Shown: positions 55,662 through 64,000 of the stretch, piece by piece
Layout of the letters: every line of letters begins with the position of its first letter
Position numbering within the stretch: position 1 is the stretch's first letter
Assembly (NCBI RefSeq): GCF_014212175.1
Contig: NZ_JACJVR010000064.1
Span: 1-64,000 of the forward strand
DNA from: Cohnella xylanilytica
GTDB lineage: Bacteria; Bacillota; Bacilli; Paenibacillales; Paenibacillaceae
Length of the DNA: 64,000 nt
Direction of reading: 5' to 3'
Program-made: the position numbers and the translations under genes
The notes under the pieces: generated by a model
Told to the model about the DNA's origin: nothing
Databases searched by the model: none
Seen by the model: the letters and a program-made list of their open reading frames with translations, nothing else

Positions 55662-57077
55662 ATGTCTAAAGCAAACATCGGCGTCGTCGGCATGGCCGTC
55701 ATGGGACGCAACCTCGCCTTGAACATTGAGAGCCGCGGATTCACGGTAGCCGTCTACAACCGTTCCCGCGAGAAGACGGACGATCTGATGAACACGGACG
55801 GCAAGGGCAAGAACCTCGTTCCGACCTACTCCGTCGAAGAGTTCGTCGCTTCGCTCGAGAAGCCCCGCAAGATCCTGATCATGGTCCAAGCCGGCTCCGG
55901 CACGGACGCCACGATCCAGTCGCTGACCCCGCACCTGGACAAGGGCGACATCATCATCGACGGCGGCAACGCTTACTTCCCGGACACGCAGCGCCGCAGC
56001 AAGGAGCTGACGGAGCAGGGCTTCCACTTCATCGGCACGGGCGTATCCGGCGGCGAAGAAGGCGCGCTCAAGGGCCCTTCCATCATGCCGGGCGGCCCGC
56101 TCGAAGCGTACAAGCTGGTCGAGCCGATCCTGACGGGCATCTCCGCGAAGGTGAACGGCGACCCTTGCTGCACGTACATCGGTCCGGACGGCGCCGGCCA
56201 CTACGTCAAGATGGTTCACAACGGCATCGAGTACGGCGACATGCAGCTGATCTGCGAAGCCTACCAGCTGCTGAAGGACGTGCTCGGCGTCTCCACGGAC
56301 GAGCTGCACGAGATTTTCGGCGAATGGAATAAGGGCGAGCTCGACAGCTACCTGATCGAGATCACGACGGATATCTTCTCCAAGAAGGATCCGGAGACCG
56401 GCAAGCCGATGGTCGACGTCATCCTCGACGCCGCCGGCCAGAAGGGCACCGGCAAGTGGACGAGCCAGAGCGCGCTCGACCTGGGCGTCCCGCTGTCCAT
56501 CATCACCGAATCCGTCTTCTCCCGCTTCCTGTCCGCCATGAAGGAAGAGCGCGTCGCCGCCAGCAAGGTGCTGAAGGGCCCGAAGACCGCTCCGTTCCAA
56601 GGCGACAAGGCGGCGTTCATCGAGAGCGTGCGCAAGGCGCTGTTCGCGAGCAAGATCTGCTCCTACGCGCAAGGCTTCGCGCAGATGCGCGCGGCTTCCG
56701 AGGAGTACAACTGGGACCTGCAGTACGGCAACATCGCGATGATCTTCCGCGGCGGCTGCATCATCCGCGCCCGCTTCCTGCAGAACATCAAGGACGCGTA
56801 CGACCGCGATCCGGGCCTGCGCAACCTGCTGCTCGACGAGTATTTCAAGAACGTCGTCGAGAGCTACCAAGACGCATGGCGCGAAGTCGTCGCCACGGCG
56901 GTCCGCTACGGCGTTCCGGTGCCTTCGTTCGCGAGCGCGCTCGCGTATTACGACAGCTACCGCTCCGAGCGCCTGCCGGCCAACCTGCTGCAAGCGCAAC
57001 GCGACTACTTCGGCGCCCACACGTTCAAGCGCCTCGACAAGGAAGGCACGTTCCACCACAACTGGATGGAATCCTGA
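55662..57077 (+). CDS. gndA: 6-phosphogluconate dehydrogenase, decarboxylating
   Basis: Gnd oxidises and decarboxylates 6-phosphogluconate to ribulose 5-phosphate, giving NADPH. The 471-residue protein has the N-terminal Rossmann motif [15 protein letters not shown] with NRS after beta-2 (NADP preference), [21 protein letters not shown] and the catalytic lysine in [17 protein letters not shown] start at ATG 55662, six bases after GGAG; ATG 55650 is too close to AAAAGG. It faces a convergent small gene with only two bases between. Confidence 0.95.
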   Translation: MSKANIGVVGMAVMGRNLALNIESRGFTVAVYNRSREKTDDLMNTDGKGKNLVPTYSVEEFVASLEKPRKILIMVQAGSGTDATIQSLTPHLDKGDIIIDGGNAYFPDTQRRSKELTEQGFHFIGTGVSGGEEGALKGPSIMPGGPLEAYKLVEPILTGISAKVNGDPCCTYIGPDGAGHYVKMVHNGIEYGDMQLICEAYQLLKDVLGVSTDELHEIFGEWNKGELDSYLIEITTDIFSKKDPETGKPMVDVILDAAGQKGTGKWTSQSALDLGVPLSIITESVFSRFLSAMKEERVAASKVLKGPKTAPFQGDKAAFIESVRKALFASKICSYAQGFAQMRAASEEYNWDLQYGNIAMIFRGGCIIRARFLQNIKDAYDRDPGLRNLLLDEYFKNVVESYQDAWREVVATAVRYGVPVPSFASALAYYDSYRSERLPANLLQAQRDYFGAHTFKRLDKEGTFHHNWMES

Positions 57078-57079
57078 TC

Positions 57080-57379
57080 CTAATCCCGGGGGAGCGCGTT
57101 CACCAGCATGGCGCGCAGCTGCTCGGCGTCCTCGCCGCATAGGCCCGGACGCTTGAGCAGGTGCATCGCCAGCCCCGCGTAATTGGCGAAGAGAGCAAGC
57201 AGCCGCGGCCGATCGAGCCCCGTCCATTCGGGCGCTCCTTCGGCCATTTTGCTTTTGATATAGTCAAGCGCCCAGATAACGTCCTCCCTGCGGAGAGGAT
57301 GGTCCGGGTCGAGCAGTCGGCGCAGCGTATCGGGCTGGGCCTGGGCGGAAGCCGTCCGCCGGGTCGGCTCGTAGTCCAT
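57080..57379 (-). CDS. Small helical protein of unknown function (99 aa)
   Basis: This protein begins MDYEPTRRTASAQAQP and is predicted to be soluble and all-helical (DVIWALDYIKSKM, RLLALFANYAGLAMHLL). The start at 57379 lies behind AAAGGTGATG. I do not recognise it. Its stop is two bases from the gnd stop. Confidence 0.68.
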   Translation of the reverse strand: MDYEPTRRTASAQAQPDTLRRLLDPDHPLRREDVIWALDYIKSKMAEGAPEWTGLDRPRLLALFANYAGLAMHLLKRPGLCGEDAEQLRAMLVNALPRD

Positions 57380-57473
57380 GCTAGGCATCACCTTTGCTTT
57401 ATTCGTGGACGGGATGTCCGAACTCACTACCATCCTTACGGCAGAAGACCCGGATTTATACCTGGTGCGCATT

Positions 57474-57483
57474 GTGCTATGAT
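57474..57483 (+). promoter_or_regulatory. Extended -10 promoter of aroK
   Basis: GTGCTATGAT has TG one base before the hexamer TATGAT (57478-57483), an extended -10 element that can work without a good -35. Confidence 0.55.
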
Positions 57484-57504
57484 AGGTGGAGCTATGTTGG
57501 GGAA

Positions 57505-58041
57505 ATGGGGAAGACAGCCGTGACAGGAATGGGCACAACGAACAATATCGTCATCGTCGGATTCATGGGGACGGGCAAGTCGACGGTAAGCCGGCTCTTG
57601 GCGGAGCGTCTGGGCTGGAGCCGGATCGATACCGACGAAGAGATCGTGCGGCGCGCGGGCAAGAGCATCCCCGACATCTTCGCCGAAGACGGGGAGACGG
57701 CCTTCCGGGACTTAGAGAGCCGGGCGCTCGCCGACGTGCTCTCCGGAAGCCGGCTCGTCGTCGCCACCGGAGGCGGGGCCGTTCTCCGCGAGGAGAACCG
57801 CCGCCGCATGCTGGCGCGCGGGTGGGTCGTCGCGCTGACGGCGGACAAGCGGAGCCTGCTCGCCCGGGTCGCCGCCGGCGGAGACGCCGCCGGCCGGCCT
57901 CTGTTGGCCGGCGACGCGGAGGCCCGCATCGACGCGCTGCTCGCCACCCGCCGCCGCGCTTACGACTTCGCGCACGCGACGGTCGACACGTCCCGGCTCG
58001 CGCCGGAAGACGTGGCCGAGCTGCTGCTGCGCTGGCTGTGA
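57505..58041 (+). CDS. aroK: Shikimate kinase
   Basis: This P-loop kinase phosphorylates shikimate to shikimate 3-phosphate in chorismate synthesis. The Walker A motif is GFMGTGKST, the shikimate-binding motifs are DTDEEI and GGGAVL, and a lid segment DAAGRPLL follows. The core is of normal length (about 170 residues). The start is uncertain: ATG 57505, GTG 57520 and ATG 57529 are all in frame, and family members begin close to the NNIVIVGF segment. EPSP synthase of the same pathway lies 1.2 kb downstream. Confidence 0.9.
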   Translation: MGKTAVTGMGTTNNIVIVGFMGTGKSTVSRLLAERLGWSRIDTDEEIVRRAGKSIPDIFAEDGETAFRDLESRALADVLSGSRLVVATGGGAVLREENRRRMLARGWVVALTADKRSLLARVAAGGDAAGRPLLAGDAEARIDALLATRRRAYDFAHATVDTSRLAPEDVAELLLRWL

Positions 58042-58051
58042 ACGGCTCGGC

Positions 58052-58351
58052 TTAAGCTTCGGCCCAAGCGAGCATGCCGCCGAGCATGTTGACGGGTTGG
58101 CCGAAGCCCTGCTGCGCCAAGTATTCGCACACTCGGCCGCTGCGGCCGCCGCTGCGGCAGATGAAGATGACTTCGCGGTCGCGGGGAATCTCGTCCAGCC
58201 GGTCCGGGATCTGGCCCATCGGAATGTGGACGGCGCCTTCGATCATGCCGTAGGCGACTTCCTCGTCCTCGCGGACGTCGATCATGTACGGCTTCTCGCC
58301 GGCTTCGAGCCGGGCTCTCAATTGCTCGACCGTAGTCGTCTCGTAACTCAT
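58052..58351 (-). CDS. Single-domain rhodanese-like sulfurtransferase
   Basis: The 99-residue protein is a single rhodanese domain with the active-site loop FICRSGGRSGRV (catalytic Cys near residue 65) and the N-terminal MIDVREDEE motif. It may handle persulfide transfer; the partner is unknown. GAAAGGAG precedes the ATG. Confidence 0.9.
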   Translation of the reverse strand: MSYETTTVEQLRARLEAGEKPYMIDVREDEEVAYGMIEGAVHIPMGQIPDRLDEIPRDREVIFICRSGGRSGRVCEYLAQQGFGQPVNMLGGMLAWAEA

Positions 58352-58476
58352 GGAAGGACTCCTTTCGGTTCATGGAGGAGGGGCCCCCCGCGCGAAGCGG
58401 AAGGCTCCTCGCTTCCCTTACAATAACGATCATATAGAACCGCCCGACAGGCTGTCAAATGGGCGCGGAGAAGGGA

Positions 58477-58863
58477 ATGACGAAGATGGGAATCGCCGTC
58501 GCGATCGCCGTCGCCGGCTTCCTGGGGGCGGTCTCCCGCTACGGGCTGACCTTGGCGCTGCCGGACGGGGGAGGCGCTTCGTTCCCTTGGGCGACGCTGG
58601 CCATCAATCTCGGCGGCTCGCTGCTGCTGGGCCTGCTGTTCGGGCTCGCCTCCCGCAAGCTCGTCTCGGCCTGGTGGAAGGAAGCGGCCGGCACCGGCTT
58701 CCTCGGAGCGTTCACGACGTTCAGCGCGTTCAACGCCCAGTTGGGCGAGCTCGTCCGCCATCACGCGTACGGCTCCGCGGCCGCTTACGCCCTCGCCAGC
58801 GGGCTGTTCGGCTGGCTGCTGGCGGCGGTCGGGCTCTCCGTCGGAAGGGGAGGGCGAGCATGA
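58477..58863 (+). CDS. crcB1: Fluoride channel protein, first CrcB/Fluc subunit
   Basis: This 128-residue four-helix protein is a Fluc fluoride exporter: GFLGAVSRYGLTL, the pore motif GFLGAFTTFSAFN with the conserved phenylalanines and a central NLGGSLLLG break are present. I start at ATG 58477, six bases after GGAG. The stop overlaps the next start, and Firmicutes often encode two half-type subunits that pair. No fluoride riboswitch is seen upstream. Confidence 0.88.
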   Translation: MTKMGIAVAIAVAGFLGAVSRYGLTLALPDGGGASFPWATLAINLGGSLLLGLLFGLASRKLVSAWWKEAAGTGFLGAFTTFSAFNAQLGELVRHHAYGSAAAYALASGLFGWLLAAVGLSVGRGGRA

Positions 58864-59234
58864 ACCATTGGGCGACGGCGGCGCTCGTCGGCCTCGGAGG
58901 ATCGATCGGCGCCCTCGCCAGATACGGGGCGGGCCGGTTCGCCGCCGTGCGCGACGCGAAGCCGCACTACGCGACGCTGGCCGTCAACTGGGCGGGCTCG
59001 CTCGCGATCGGCGTTCTGTACGGGCTCGAGTGGCGAACGGACCGGCCGGCTTTGTACGCTTTTCTCGGGACGGGCATTCTGGGCGGATTGACGACCTACT
59101 CGACGCTGAACGTGCAGAAGGCCTCGATGGCGGGAGAGCGCCGGTACCGGACGCTGTCCGTCTACGCGGCCCTGACCTACGGAGGCGGCTGGCTGCTGTA
59201 CGCCCTCGGCTGGCTATTGGGACGGAACCTGTAA
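58860..59234 (+). CDS. crcB2: Fluoride channel protein, second CrcB/Fluc subunit
   Basis: A 124-residue paralogue of the preceding gene with GGSIGALARYGAG, NWAGSLAIG and the pore motif GILGGLTTYSTLN, where Tyr and Thr replace Phe residues of the partner. The ATG overlaps the crcB1 stop (ATGA), so a heterodimeric channel is likely. Confidence 0.88.
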   Translation: MNHWATAALVGLGGSIGALARYGAGRFAAVRDAKPHYATLAVNWAGSLAIGVLYGLEWRTDRPALYAFLGTGILGGLTTYSTLNVQKASMAGERRYRTLSVYAALTYGGGWLLYALGWLLGRNL

Positions 59235-59268
59235 TTTAATACCTATCACATAAGGAGCGTTATCCGAC

Positions 59269-60561
59269 ATGGACATGATCGTAACCCCGACCGGCAGGCT
59301 GCAAGGGGAGATTCAGGCGTTATCCTCCAAGAACTACACGACCCGCTATCTGCTCGTCGCCGCCTTGGCCGAAGGAACGAGCACGATCCGTTACCCGGCT
59401 CACAGCGAGGACAGCGACGCCCTTCGGCGCTGCATCCGCGACTTGGGCGCCGTCGTGGAAGAGGACGACGAGAAAATCGTCATAACCGGCTTCGGCCGCC
59501 ATCCGTTCCCGGCCAAGGAGCTGAACGTCGGCAACGCGGGAGCCGTTCTGCGCTTCCTGATGGCGGTGGCGTCGCTGCTTCCGGAGGTCACCTTCGTCAA
59601 TACGTACCCCCTATCGCTCGGCAAGCGCCCCCACGACGACTTGATTGCGGCTCTTCAGAGCATGGGCGTGGAGGTCGAGCACCAGAACGGCCGCCTGCCG
59701 ATCACGATCCGCGGCGGCAATCCGCGCGGGGGCAAGATTCAAGTGTCCGGCAGCGTCAGCTCGCAGTACCTGAGCGCCCTCCTGTTCCTCGCTCCGCTGC
59801 TGGAGGAAGACAGCGAGATCGAGGTGCTGAACGACCTCAAGTCCAAGGTCGTCGTCGGCCAGACGCTCGAGGTGCTGGAGCAGGCCGGCATCGTCGTGGA
59901 GGCGTCCGCCGACCTGATGCATTACCGCGTGCCGGGGCGGCAGAAGTACAAGGCGCAGACGTACACGGTGCAAGGCGACTACCCGGGCTCCGCGGCCATT
60001 CTGGCGGCGGCGGCGGTCACCGATTCCGACGTCACCGTCCATCGCCTGCTCGAGAACAGCAAGCAGGGCGAGCGCGCCGTCGTCGACGTTCTGCGCGCCA
60101 TGGGCGTCCCGCTCACCCACGAGAACGGAGTCGTGCATGTGAAAGGGAACGGCAAGCTGACCGCCGGCGAGTTCGACGGCGACGAGTTCACGGACGGCGT
60201 GCTCGCGATGGTCGCGGCCGCCGTGTTCGCGGAAGGAACCTCCCGCTTCTACAACGTCGAGAACCTGCGCTACAAGGAATGCGACCGGATCACCGACTAT
60301 CTGGCCGAGCTTCGCAAGGCGGGAGCGAACGTCGAGGAGAAGAAGGACGAGATCATCGTGCACGGCCGTCCGGAAGGGCTCGAAGGCGGCGTGGAGATCG
60401 ACGCGCACTTCGACCACCGCGTCATCATGGCGCTGACGGTCGTCGGCCTTCGGTCGAAGCGGCCGCTGCGCATCCGGGACGCTCACCACGTGGCGAAGTC
60501 CTACCCGAACTACTTCGACCACCTGAAGGCGCTTGGCGCGCAGGTGGAATGGGTAAAGTAA
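59269..60561 (+). CDS. aroA: 3-phosphoshikimate 1-carboxyvinyltransferase (EPSP synthase)
   Basis: AroA joins shikimate 3-phosphate and PEP in the sixth step of the shikimate pathway. The 430-residue two-domain protein has the GNAGAVLRF loop, SLGKRPHDDLI, GSVSSQYLSALL (binding Ser-Ser-Gln), LRYKECDRI and DHRVIMAL. MurA, a relative, lacks these combinations. In the PEP-site loop the usual GNAGTAxRP is replaced: Ala for Thr and Phe for Pro. GGAGC precedes the ATG. Confidence 0.9.
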   Translation: MDMIVTPTGRLQGEIQALSSKNYTTRYLLVAALAEGTSTIRYPAHSEDSDALRRCIRDLGAVVEEDDEKIVITGFGRHPFPAKELNVGNAGAVLRFLMAVASLLPEVTFVNTYPLSLGKRPHDDLIAALQSMGVEVEHQNGRLPITIRGGNPRGGKIQVSGSVSSQYLSALLFLAPLLEEDSEIEVLNDLKSKVVVGQTLEVLEQAGIVVEASADLMHYRVPGRQKYKAQTYTVQGDYPGSAAILAAAAVTDSDVTVHRLLENSKQGERAVVDVLRAMGVPLTHENGVVHVKGNGKLTAGEFDGDEFTDGVLAMVAAAVFAEGTSRFYNVENLRYKECDRITDYLAELRKAGANVEEKKDEIIVHGRPEGLEGGVEIDAHFDHRVIMALTVVGLRSKRPLRIRDAHHVAKSYPNYFDHLKALGAQVEWVK

Positions 60562-60677
60562 AAGGCGATACCGGCGTCCCCGCCCCGCGCGCGGGCGCCG
60601 TCGCATAGCCGCCGCCCGAGGCGGGCTCGAGCCGAATCGGCGGCAGCCGCATCTGAATAAACGGGAGGCTGATGGGA

Positions 60678-61112
60678 ATGGCATTCGAGAACCCGACGAG
60701 GGAACGGATCAAGGAGATTCTGCTGGCGGCGAACACGATCGCGGTCGTCGGCTTGTCGGAAGATCCGTCGAAGACGTCGCACATGGTGTCCGAAGCGATG
60801 CAGAAGAAGGGCTACCGCATCATCCCGGTGAACCCGAACGCCGAGAGCGTGCTCGGGGAGAAGAGCTATCCGTCGCTCAAGGACATTCCCGAGCCGGTGG
60901 ATATCGTCAACGTGTTCCGCAGGCCGGAGCATACGCCTCCGATCGCCGAGGACGCGGTCGCGATCGGGGCGAAGGTGCTGTGGCTGCAGCTCGGCATCGC
61001 CAACGACGAGACGGCCCGCATCGCGCAGGAGGGCGGCCTGGAGGTCATAATGGACCGCTGCATCAAGGTGGAGGATTCGATCCTGCTTCCGGAAGGCAAG
61101 CGGCAAGGTTAA
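60678..61112 (+). CDS. CoA-binding protein (YccU-like)
   Basis: This 144-residue Rossmann-fold protein has the CoA-binding domain pattern TIAVVGLSEDPSKTSHMV, then GYRIIPVNPN and VNVFRRPEH, ending VIMDRCIKVED. Family members bind CoA and may act in acyl-CoA metabolism or acetylation control; the role is unproved. The start ATG 60678 is nine bases after GGGAGG. Confidence 0.87.
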   Translation: MAFENPTRERIKEILLAANTIAVVGLSEDPSKTSHMVSEAMQKKGYRIIPVNPNAESVLGEKSYPSLKDIPEPVDIVNVFRRPEHTPPIAEDAVAIGAKVLWLQLGIANDETARIAQEGGLEVIMDRCIKVEDSILLPEGKRQG

Positions 61113-61444
61113 GGCGATTGTAAACGCGCAAAAAATTCAAGGCGGGGTATCTCCCTGCGGCCGTCTGTTCTCAGCTCTTTGCCGATATTCGGTTTTGGCG
61201 GTTGCAAAGGGCTTCGAAAGGCCGGACGTAAACTCTTCCGGGAGATACTCCGTTATTTTTCCGCATTTTCAAAACGCAAACCCGTGCTTCTCTCGCCCGC
61301 CTTTATCGGATCGCTTATAGAGATGGACTATAGAGGTTGTTGGTTTTATATATTTCAACCGATGGGAGAAGCGGTATACAATCTCCTTACAGGAAGTCCC
61401 GGCTGGAGCAAGGCAGGAAGCCGGGCGGAAGGGGAGATGGGGTT
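61113..61444. other. Intergenic region, no gene supported
   Basis: This 332-base gap is AT-richer than its surroundings. A frame from 61179 of 89 codons lacks a ribosome binding site and has unlikely composition. GGTTTTATATATTTCAACC near 61342-61360 is a short inverted repeat, and TACAAT at 61377-61382 may be the -10 of the methyltransferase gene with a weak TTCAAC -35. Confidence 0.45.
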
Positions 61445-62140
61445 ATGAACGACAAGGTGAAGAGACTGTTCGACGAGGTCGCGCAAGAATACGACAAGCA
61501 GAGGAGGCAGCTCATTCCCTGCTTCGACGACTTCTACGGGATCGCCGTCTCGCTGGTGGAAGCGAAGAGGCCGAGCCCCGCGATCCTCGATCTGGGAGCG
61601 GGAACCGGGCTGCTGACGGCGTTCGTCGCGGCGAAGGTTCCGGACGCCCGCTTCACGCTGATCGACTTCAGCGCGAGCATGCTGGACCAAGCCCGCCGAA
61701 GATTCGAGGGCGCGCCGGGGACGTTCCGGTACGTCGAAGGGGATTATTCGAGCTGCGCCTTCGAGGAGAAGTTCGATTTTATCGTCTCGTCGCTGTCCAT
61801 TCACCATCTGACCCATGAAGCGAAGCGATCGCTGTTCGCCCGCGTCCACGGCGCGTTGAAGGACGGCGGCGTCTTCGTCAACGCCGACCAGGTCGCCGGC
61901 GAATCGCCTTATTACGATCGCTTGTACCGGGCCCGTTGGGACGCGAGCATCGAGAGCAGCGGCCTGGAGCGGGCGGCGATCGAGGCGTCCAGGGAGAGAA
62001 GGAAGCAGGACATCAACGCCAAGGCGGGCGATCAGGTGGCCTGGCTGAAGGAAGCGGGCTTCCGCGAGGCCGATTGCGTGTTCCGGTATTTCGATTTTGC
62101 CGTATTCCACGCGGTCAAGGGCGGAGACGGGAGAGAATAA
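61445..62140 (+). CDS. Class I SAM-dependent methyltransferase
   Basis: The 231-residue protein has the SAM motif I LDLGAGTGLL near residue 44, an acidic residue after beta-2 (FTLIDFS), motif post-I and FDFIVSSLSIHHL. The substrate is unknown. The ATG at 61445 follows AGGGGAGATGGGG. It is followed by the 52-bp tandem repeat. Confidence 0.86.
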   Translation: MNDKVKRLFDEVAQEYDKQRRQLIPCFDDFYGIAVSLVEAKRPSPAILDLGAGTGLLTAFVAAKVPDARFTLIDFSASMLDQARRRFEGAPGTFRYVEGDYSSCAFEEKFDFIVSSLSIHHLTHEAKRSLFARVHGALKDGGVFVNADQVAGESPYYDRLYRARWDASIESSGLERAAIEASRERRKQDINAKAGDQVAWLKEAGFREADCVFRYFDFAVFHAVKGGDGRE

Positions 62141-62168
62141 AGAGAGCGCCTTAGACGAGAATCGCGCG

Positions 62169-62345
62169 AACAAGCGGAAGAACCCGTCTTACGGGAGCGT
62201 TTGACTGGCGCGGGAGCGCCAACAAGCGGAAAAAACCGTCTTGCAGGGTCGTCAGATGGGCGTGGGGGCGCCAACAAGCGGACAAAACCGTCTTGCAGGC
62301 GCGTCAGACGGGACCGGCAGCGCGAACAAGCGGAAATAAACGTCT
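62169..62345 (+). repeat. 52-bp tandem repeat, locus B
   Basis: Units start at 62169, 62221 and 62273 with an exact 52-bp period, and a partial fourth starts at 62325. The conserved core AACAAGCGGAAAAAACCGTCTT is the same as at locus A (47243-47461), while the remaining 30 bp differ more, with GTCAGAYGGG-like sequence. It lies between the methyltransferase and PTS genes. Confidence 0.85.
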
Positions 62346-62405
62346 TCTGCCGGAGCCTGCGGCGGTCCCGGAGCTCGGGCTTCGGGCGGCGGGTTCCGTT
62401 TTGTT

Positions 62406-62435
62406 TTGACAAGAAGAGCCCGGAAGACTTAACAT
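62406..62435 (+). promoter_or_regulatory. Candidate promoter of the PTS gene
   Basis: TTGACA (62406-62411) and TAACAT (62430-62435) are spaced by 18 bp; the -10 is weak. Confidence 0.5.
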
Positions 62436-62462
62436 CGAGAGAAAGGGGGGCGTTACAGGCTC

Positions 62463-64000
62463 ATGTTCGGGTTGGGCTATCTCCAACGGCTTGGCCGGGC
62501 ACTCATGCTACCGATGACGGTGCTGCCCGCGGCCGCCATACTCATCATGCTCTCCCGCTTGCCGTGGGAATCGCTGGGCTGGCCGACGGCCCCCGAGCTT
62601 CTGCACGCGGCGGGCATCTCGATTTTCCAATATGTCCCCTACGTATTCGCGGTCGGAATCGCGCTCAGCATGGCCAACCAATCCGTGTTCGCGGGAATGG
62701 CCGCCTTGACCGGAATGATCATTTTTAGTACCGTCACGCATACGTATGATCCGAACGGAGTTCAGCCTTCCATGTTCGCCGGAGCCGTCATCGGCATCGC
62801 GTCCGCGCTCGCCAACGAGCGGTTCAAGGCGCTCAAGCTTCCGGAGTGGCTTCAGTTCTTCGGCGGCTCGCGGTTCGTGCCGATCTTCATGGCGGGCTTC
62901 TCCCTCTTGTTCTCTTGGCTCATGATCCAAGTCGGACAGACGCTCGTCTCCTGGATCGCCGAGTCCGGCAACGTCATCGGATCCGCCGGCGGGTTCGGCG
63001 TGTTCCTGTACGGATTCCTGCACCGGGTGCTGGTCGCGTTCGGGCTTCACCACCTGCTCAACCATCTGTTCTGGTTCCAGGTCGGGGAGTACCGCTCGCC
63101 TTCCGGCGACGTCTTCTTCGGCGATCTGCCGCGCTTCTTCGCGGGCGATCCGACGGCGGGAGCCTATATGGCCGGCTTGTATCCGATCATCATGTTCGCC
63201 CTGCCGGCGATCGCCTACGCCATCATCCACGAGGCGCGGGAAGACCTGAAGCCGAAGATCGCGAAGCAGTTCCGCGTCGCCGCGCTGACCGCCTTCCTGA
63301 CCGGGGTGACGGAGCCGGTCGAGTTCGCGTTCCTGTTCGTCGCGCCGTACCTGTTCCTCGTTCACGCCCTGATCTCCGGGGGCGTCATGTGGCTCACGTA
63401 CGAGCTGGGCATTCGGGACGGGTTCAGCTTCTCCGCCGGCGCTCTCGAATACTTGATCAACCTTCCCTTGTCCCAGAAGGGCTGGATGATTATCCCGCTC
63501 GGCCTTGCGGTCGGGGCGTTCTATTACGTCCTGTTCCGGCTCACCATCCGCAAGTTCCAGCTGTCGACGCCGGGACGCGAGGATGCGACCCGGCTGGACG
63601 ACTGGGCGGGCGACGTTCCTTACCGCGCGCCGCTTATTCTGCAGGCGCTCGGCGGCAAGGAGAACATCGTCCGGCTCGACGCCTGCATCACGAGGCTGAG
63701 GCTGACGCTGGCGGAAGACCGCCGCATCGACGCCAAGTCGCTGCGCCACCTCGGGGCGGCGGGCGTCATCCATCTCGGCAGCGGCCACGTCCAGGTCGTG
63801 TTCGGCACGTACTCGGACCTGATCCGCGAAGAGATCGCGAAGCTGATGCAGCAGGACGTCCATCAGGTTCAATTCCATGCGCCCATGCAAGGCCGCATGA
63901 TCCCGCTCGAGGACGTCGACGACCCGATCTTCGCGCAGCGGCTCGTCGGCCGCGGCGTCGCGTTCCTGCCCGACAAGGGAGAGCTGGTCGCGCCGGTGGC
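62463..64000 (+). CDS. PTS system Glc-family permease, EIICBA type (partial, right edge)
   Basis: The frame is open to the window edge, so at least 512 codons are present. It begins MFGLGYLQRLGRALMLPM, typical of GlcNAc/glucose EIIC domains, with about ten helices to residue 385. An EIIB domain follows with its phosphocysteine in LDACITRLRLTL (near residue 404), and a linker leads into an EIIA_Glc-like start (GRMIPLEDVDDPIFAQ). The substrate is probably N-acetylglucosamine (NagP-like), although glucose or maltose is possible. GAAAGGGGGG lies about 12 bases before the ATG. Confidence 0.85.
   Translation, partial: MFGLGYLQRLGRALMLPMTVLPAAAILIMLSRLPWESLGWPTAPELLHAAGISIFQYVPYVFAVGIALSMANQSVFAGMAALTGMIIFSTVTHTYDPNGVQPSMFAGAVIGIASALANERFKALKLPEWLQFFGGSRFVPIFMAGFSLLFSWLMIQVGQTLVSWIAESGNVIGSAGGFGVFLYGFLHRVLVAFGLHHLLNHLFWFQVGEYRSPSGDVFFGDLPRFFAGDPTAGAYMAGLYPIIMFALPAIAYAIIHEAREDLKPKIAKQFRVAALTAFLTGVTEPVEFAFLFVAPYLFLVHALISGGVMWLTYELGIRDGFSFSAGALEYLINLPLSQKGWMIIPLGLAVGAFYYVLFRLTIRKFQLSTPGREDATRLDDWAGDVPYRAPLILQALGGKENIVRLDACITRLRLTLAEDRRIDAKSLRHLGAAGVIHLGSGHVQVVFGTYSDLIREEIAKLMQQDVHQVQFHAPMQGRMIPLEDVDDPIFAQRLVGRGVAFLPDKGELVAPV

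Noticed and set aside
58352-58476. A fluoride riboswitch upstream of the crcB pair
   Set aside because: The conserved GGNGATGGC and CCTATAACC-type blocks are not present on either strand in this gap.
61190-61260. A possible riboswitch (GCAAAGGG...GGCCGGACG) upstream of the methyltransferase
   Set aside because: It was compared with the c-di-GMP, SAM and TPP patterns and matched none; only short local pairing is seen.
61179-61448. An 89-codon frame before the methyltransferase gene
   Set aside because: No ribosome binding site, no signal of conservation and AT-rich mixed composition; treated as intergenic.

Overview
The window is bacterial chromosomal DNA of high G+C (about 60% or a little more by eye) from a Gram-positive organism, most likely a member of the Paenibacillaceae (Paenibacillus or Cohnella type). 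The evidence is a PyrR-attenuated pyrimidine operon, Bacillus-type small proteins (YycC, DUF1292, DUF1885, DUF1054/YktB), S-layer-homology (SLH) proteins, lipoprotein-anchored binding proteins, the LL-diaminopimelate aminotransferase route, a Feu/Btr-like siderophore system and many TTG/GTG starts behind strong AGGAGG sites. No prophage, transposase or CRISPR array is visible.

Region by region. 0.9-2.1 kb: dapL. 2.2-10.4 kb: pyrR, pyrC, carA, carB, pyrF, pyrE, with a PyrR-type attenuator ahead of pyrR and a second promoter with a tandem arginine-repressor-like operator ahead of pyrC. pyrB, pyrK and pyrD are not in the cluster. 10.5-15.2 kb: a small protein, then a ykkC-family riboswitch with terminator controlling a three-gene ABC-2 exporter and probably the nucleoside hydrolase behind it. 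15.3-20.7 kb: an SLH plus GH18 surface enzyme, a NagZ-like lipoprotein and glutaminyl-tRNA synthetase. 20.9-29.7 kb: a compact locus of two MacB/LolD-like ATPases, a lipoprotein adaptor, one large FtsX-type permease and two paralogous solute-binding lipoproteins; this is the most unusual system in the window. 29.9-31.9 kb: small proteins, three tRNAs and a phosphoesterase. 32-43.6 kb: D-amino acid aminotransferase, uracil-DNA glycosylase, secreted and surface proteins, two identical tRNA-Val genes, an MBL-fold hydrolase, an arginine-decarboxylase-type enzyme and an MFS pump. 43.9-46.9 kb: a single-gene RND pump. 47.6-54 kb: DUF1054, an unknown protein and a Fur-type iron-siderophore uptake system (Feu/Btr-like). 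54.1-64 kb: SGNH hydrolase, LOG protein, 6-phosphogluconate dehydrogenase, shikimate kinase, rhodanese, a CrcB pair, EPSP synthase, a CoA-binding protein, a methyltransferase and a Glc-family PTS permease that runs off the right edge.

Non-coding structure is rich. Three copies of a dispersed element of about 390 bp (near 0.15-0.54, 10.8-11.2 and 17.1-17.5 kb) each carry four units of about 26 bp on a 50-bp period, two in each orientation. A 52-bp tandem repeat occurs at two loci 15 kb apart (47.2 and 62.2 kb), and a 14-bp tandem repeat lies near 31.5 kb. Cell-wall metabolism (GH18, NagZ, D-amino acid aminotransferase, GlcNAc-like PTS, DapL) recurs through the window, as do surface and export functions. 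All calls are from reading the sequence; no database search was run.
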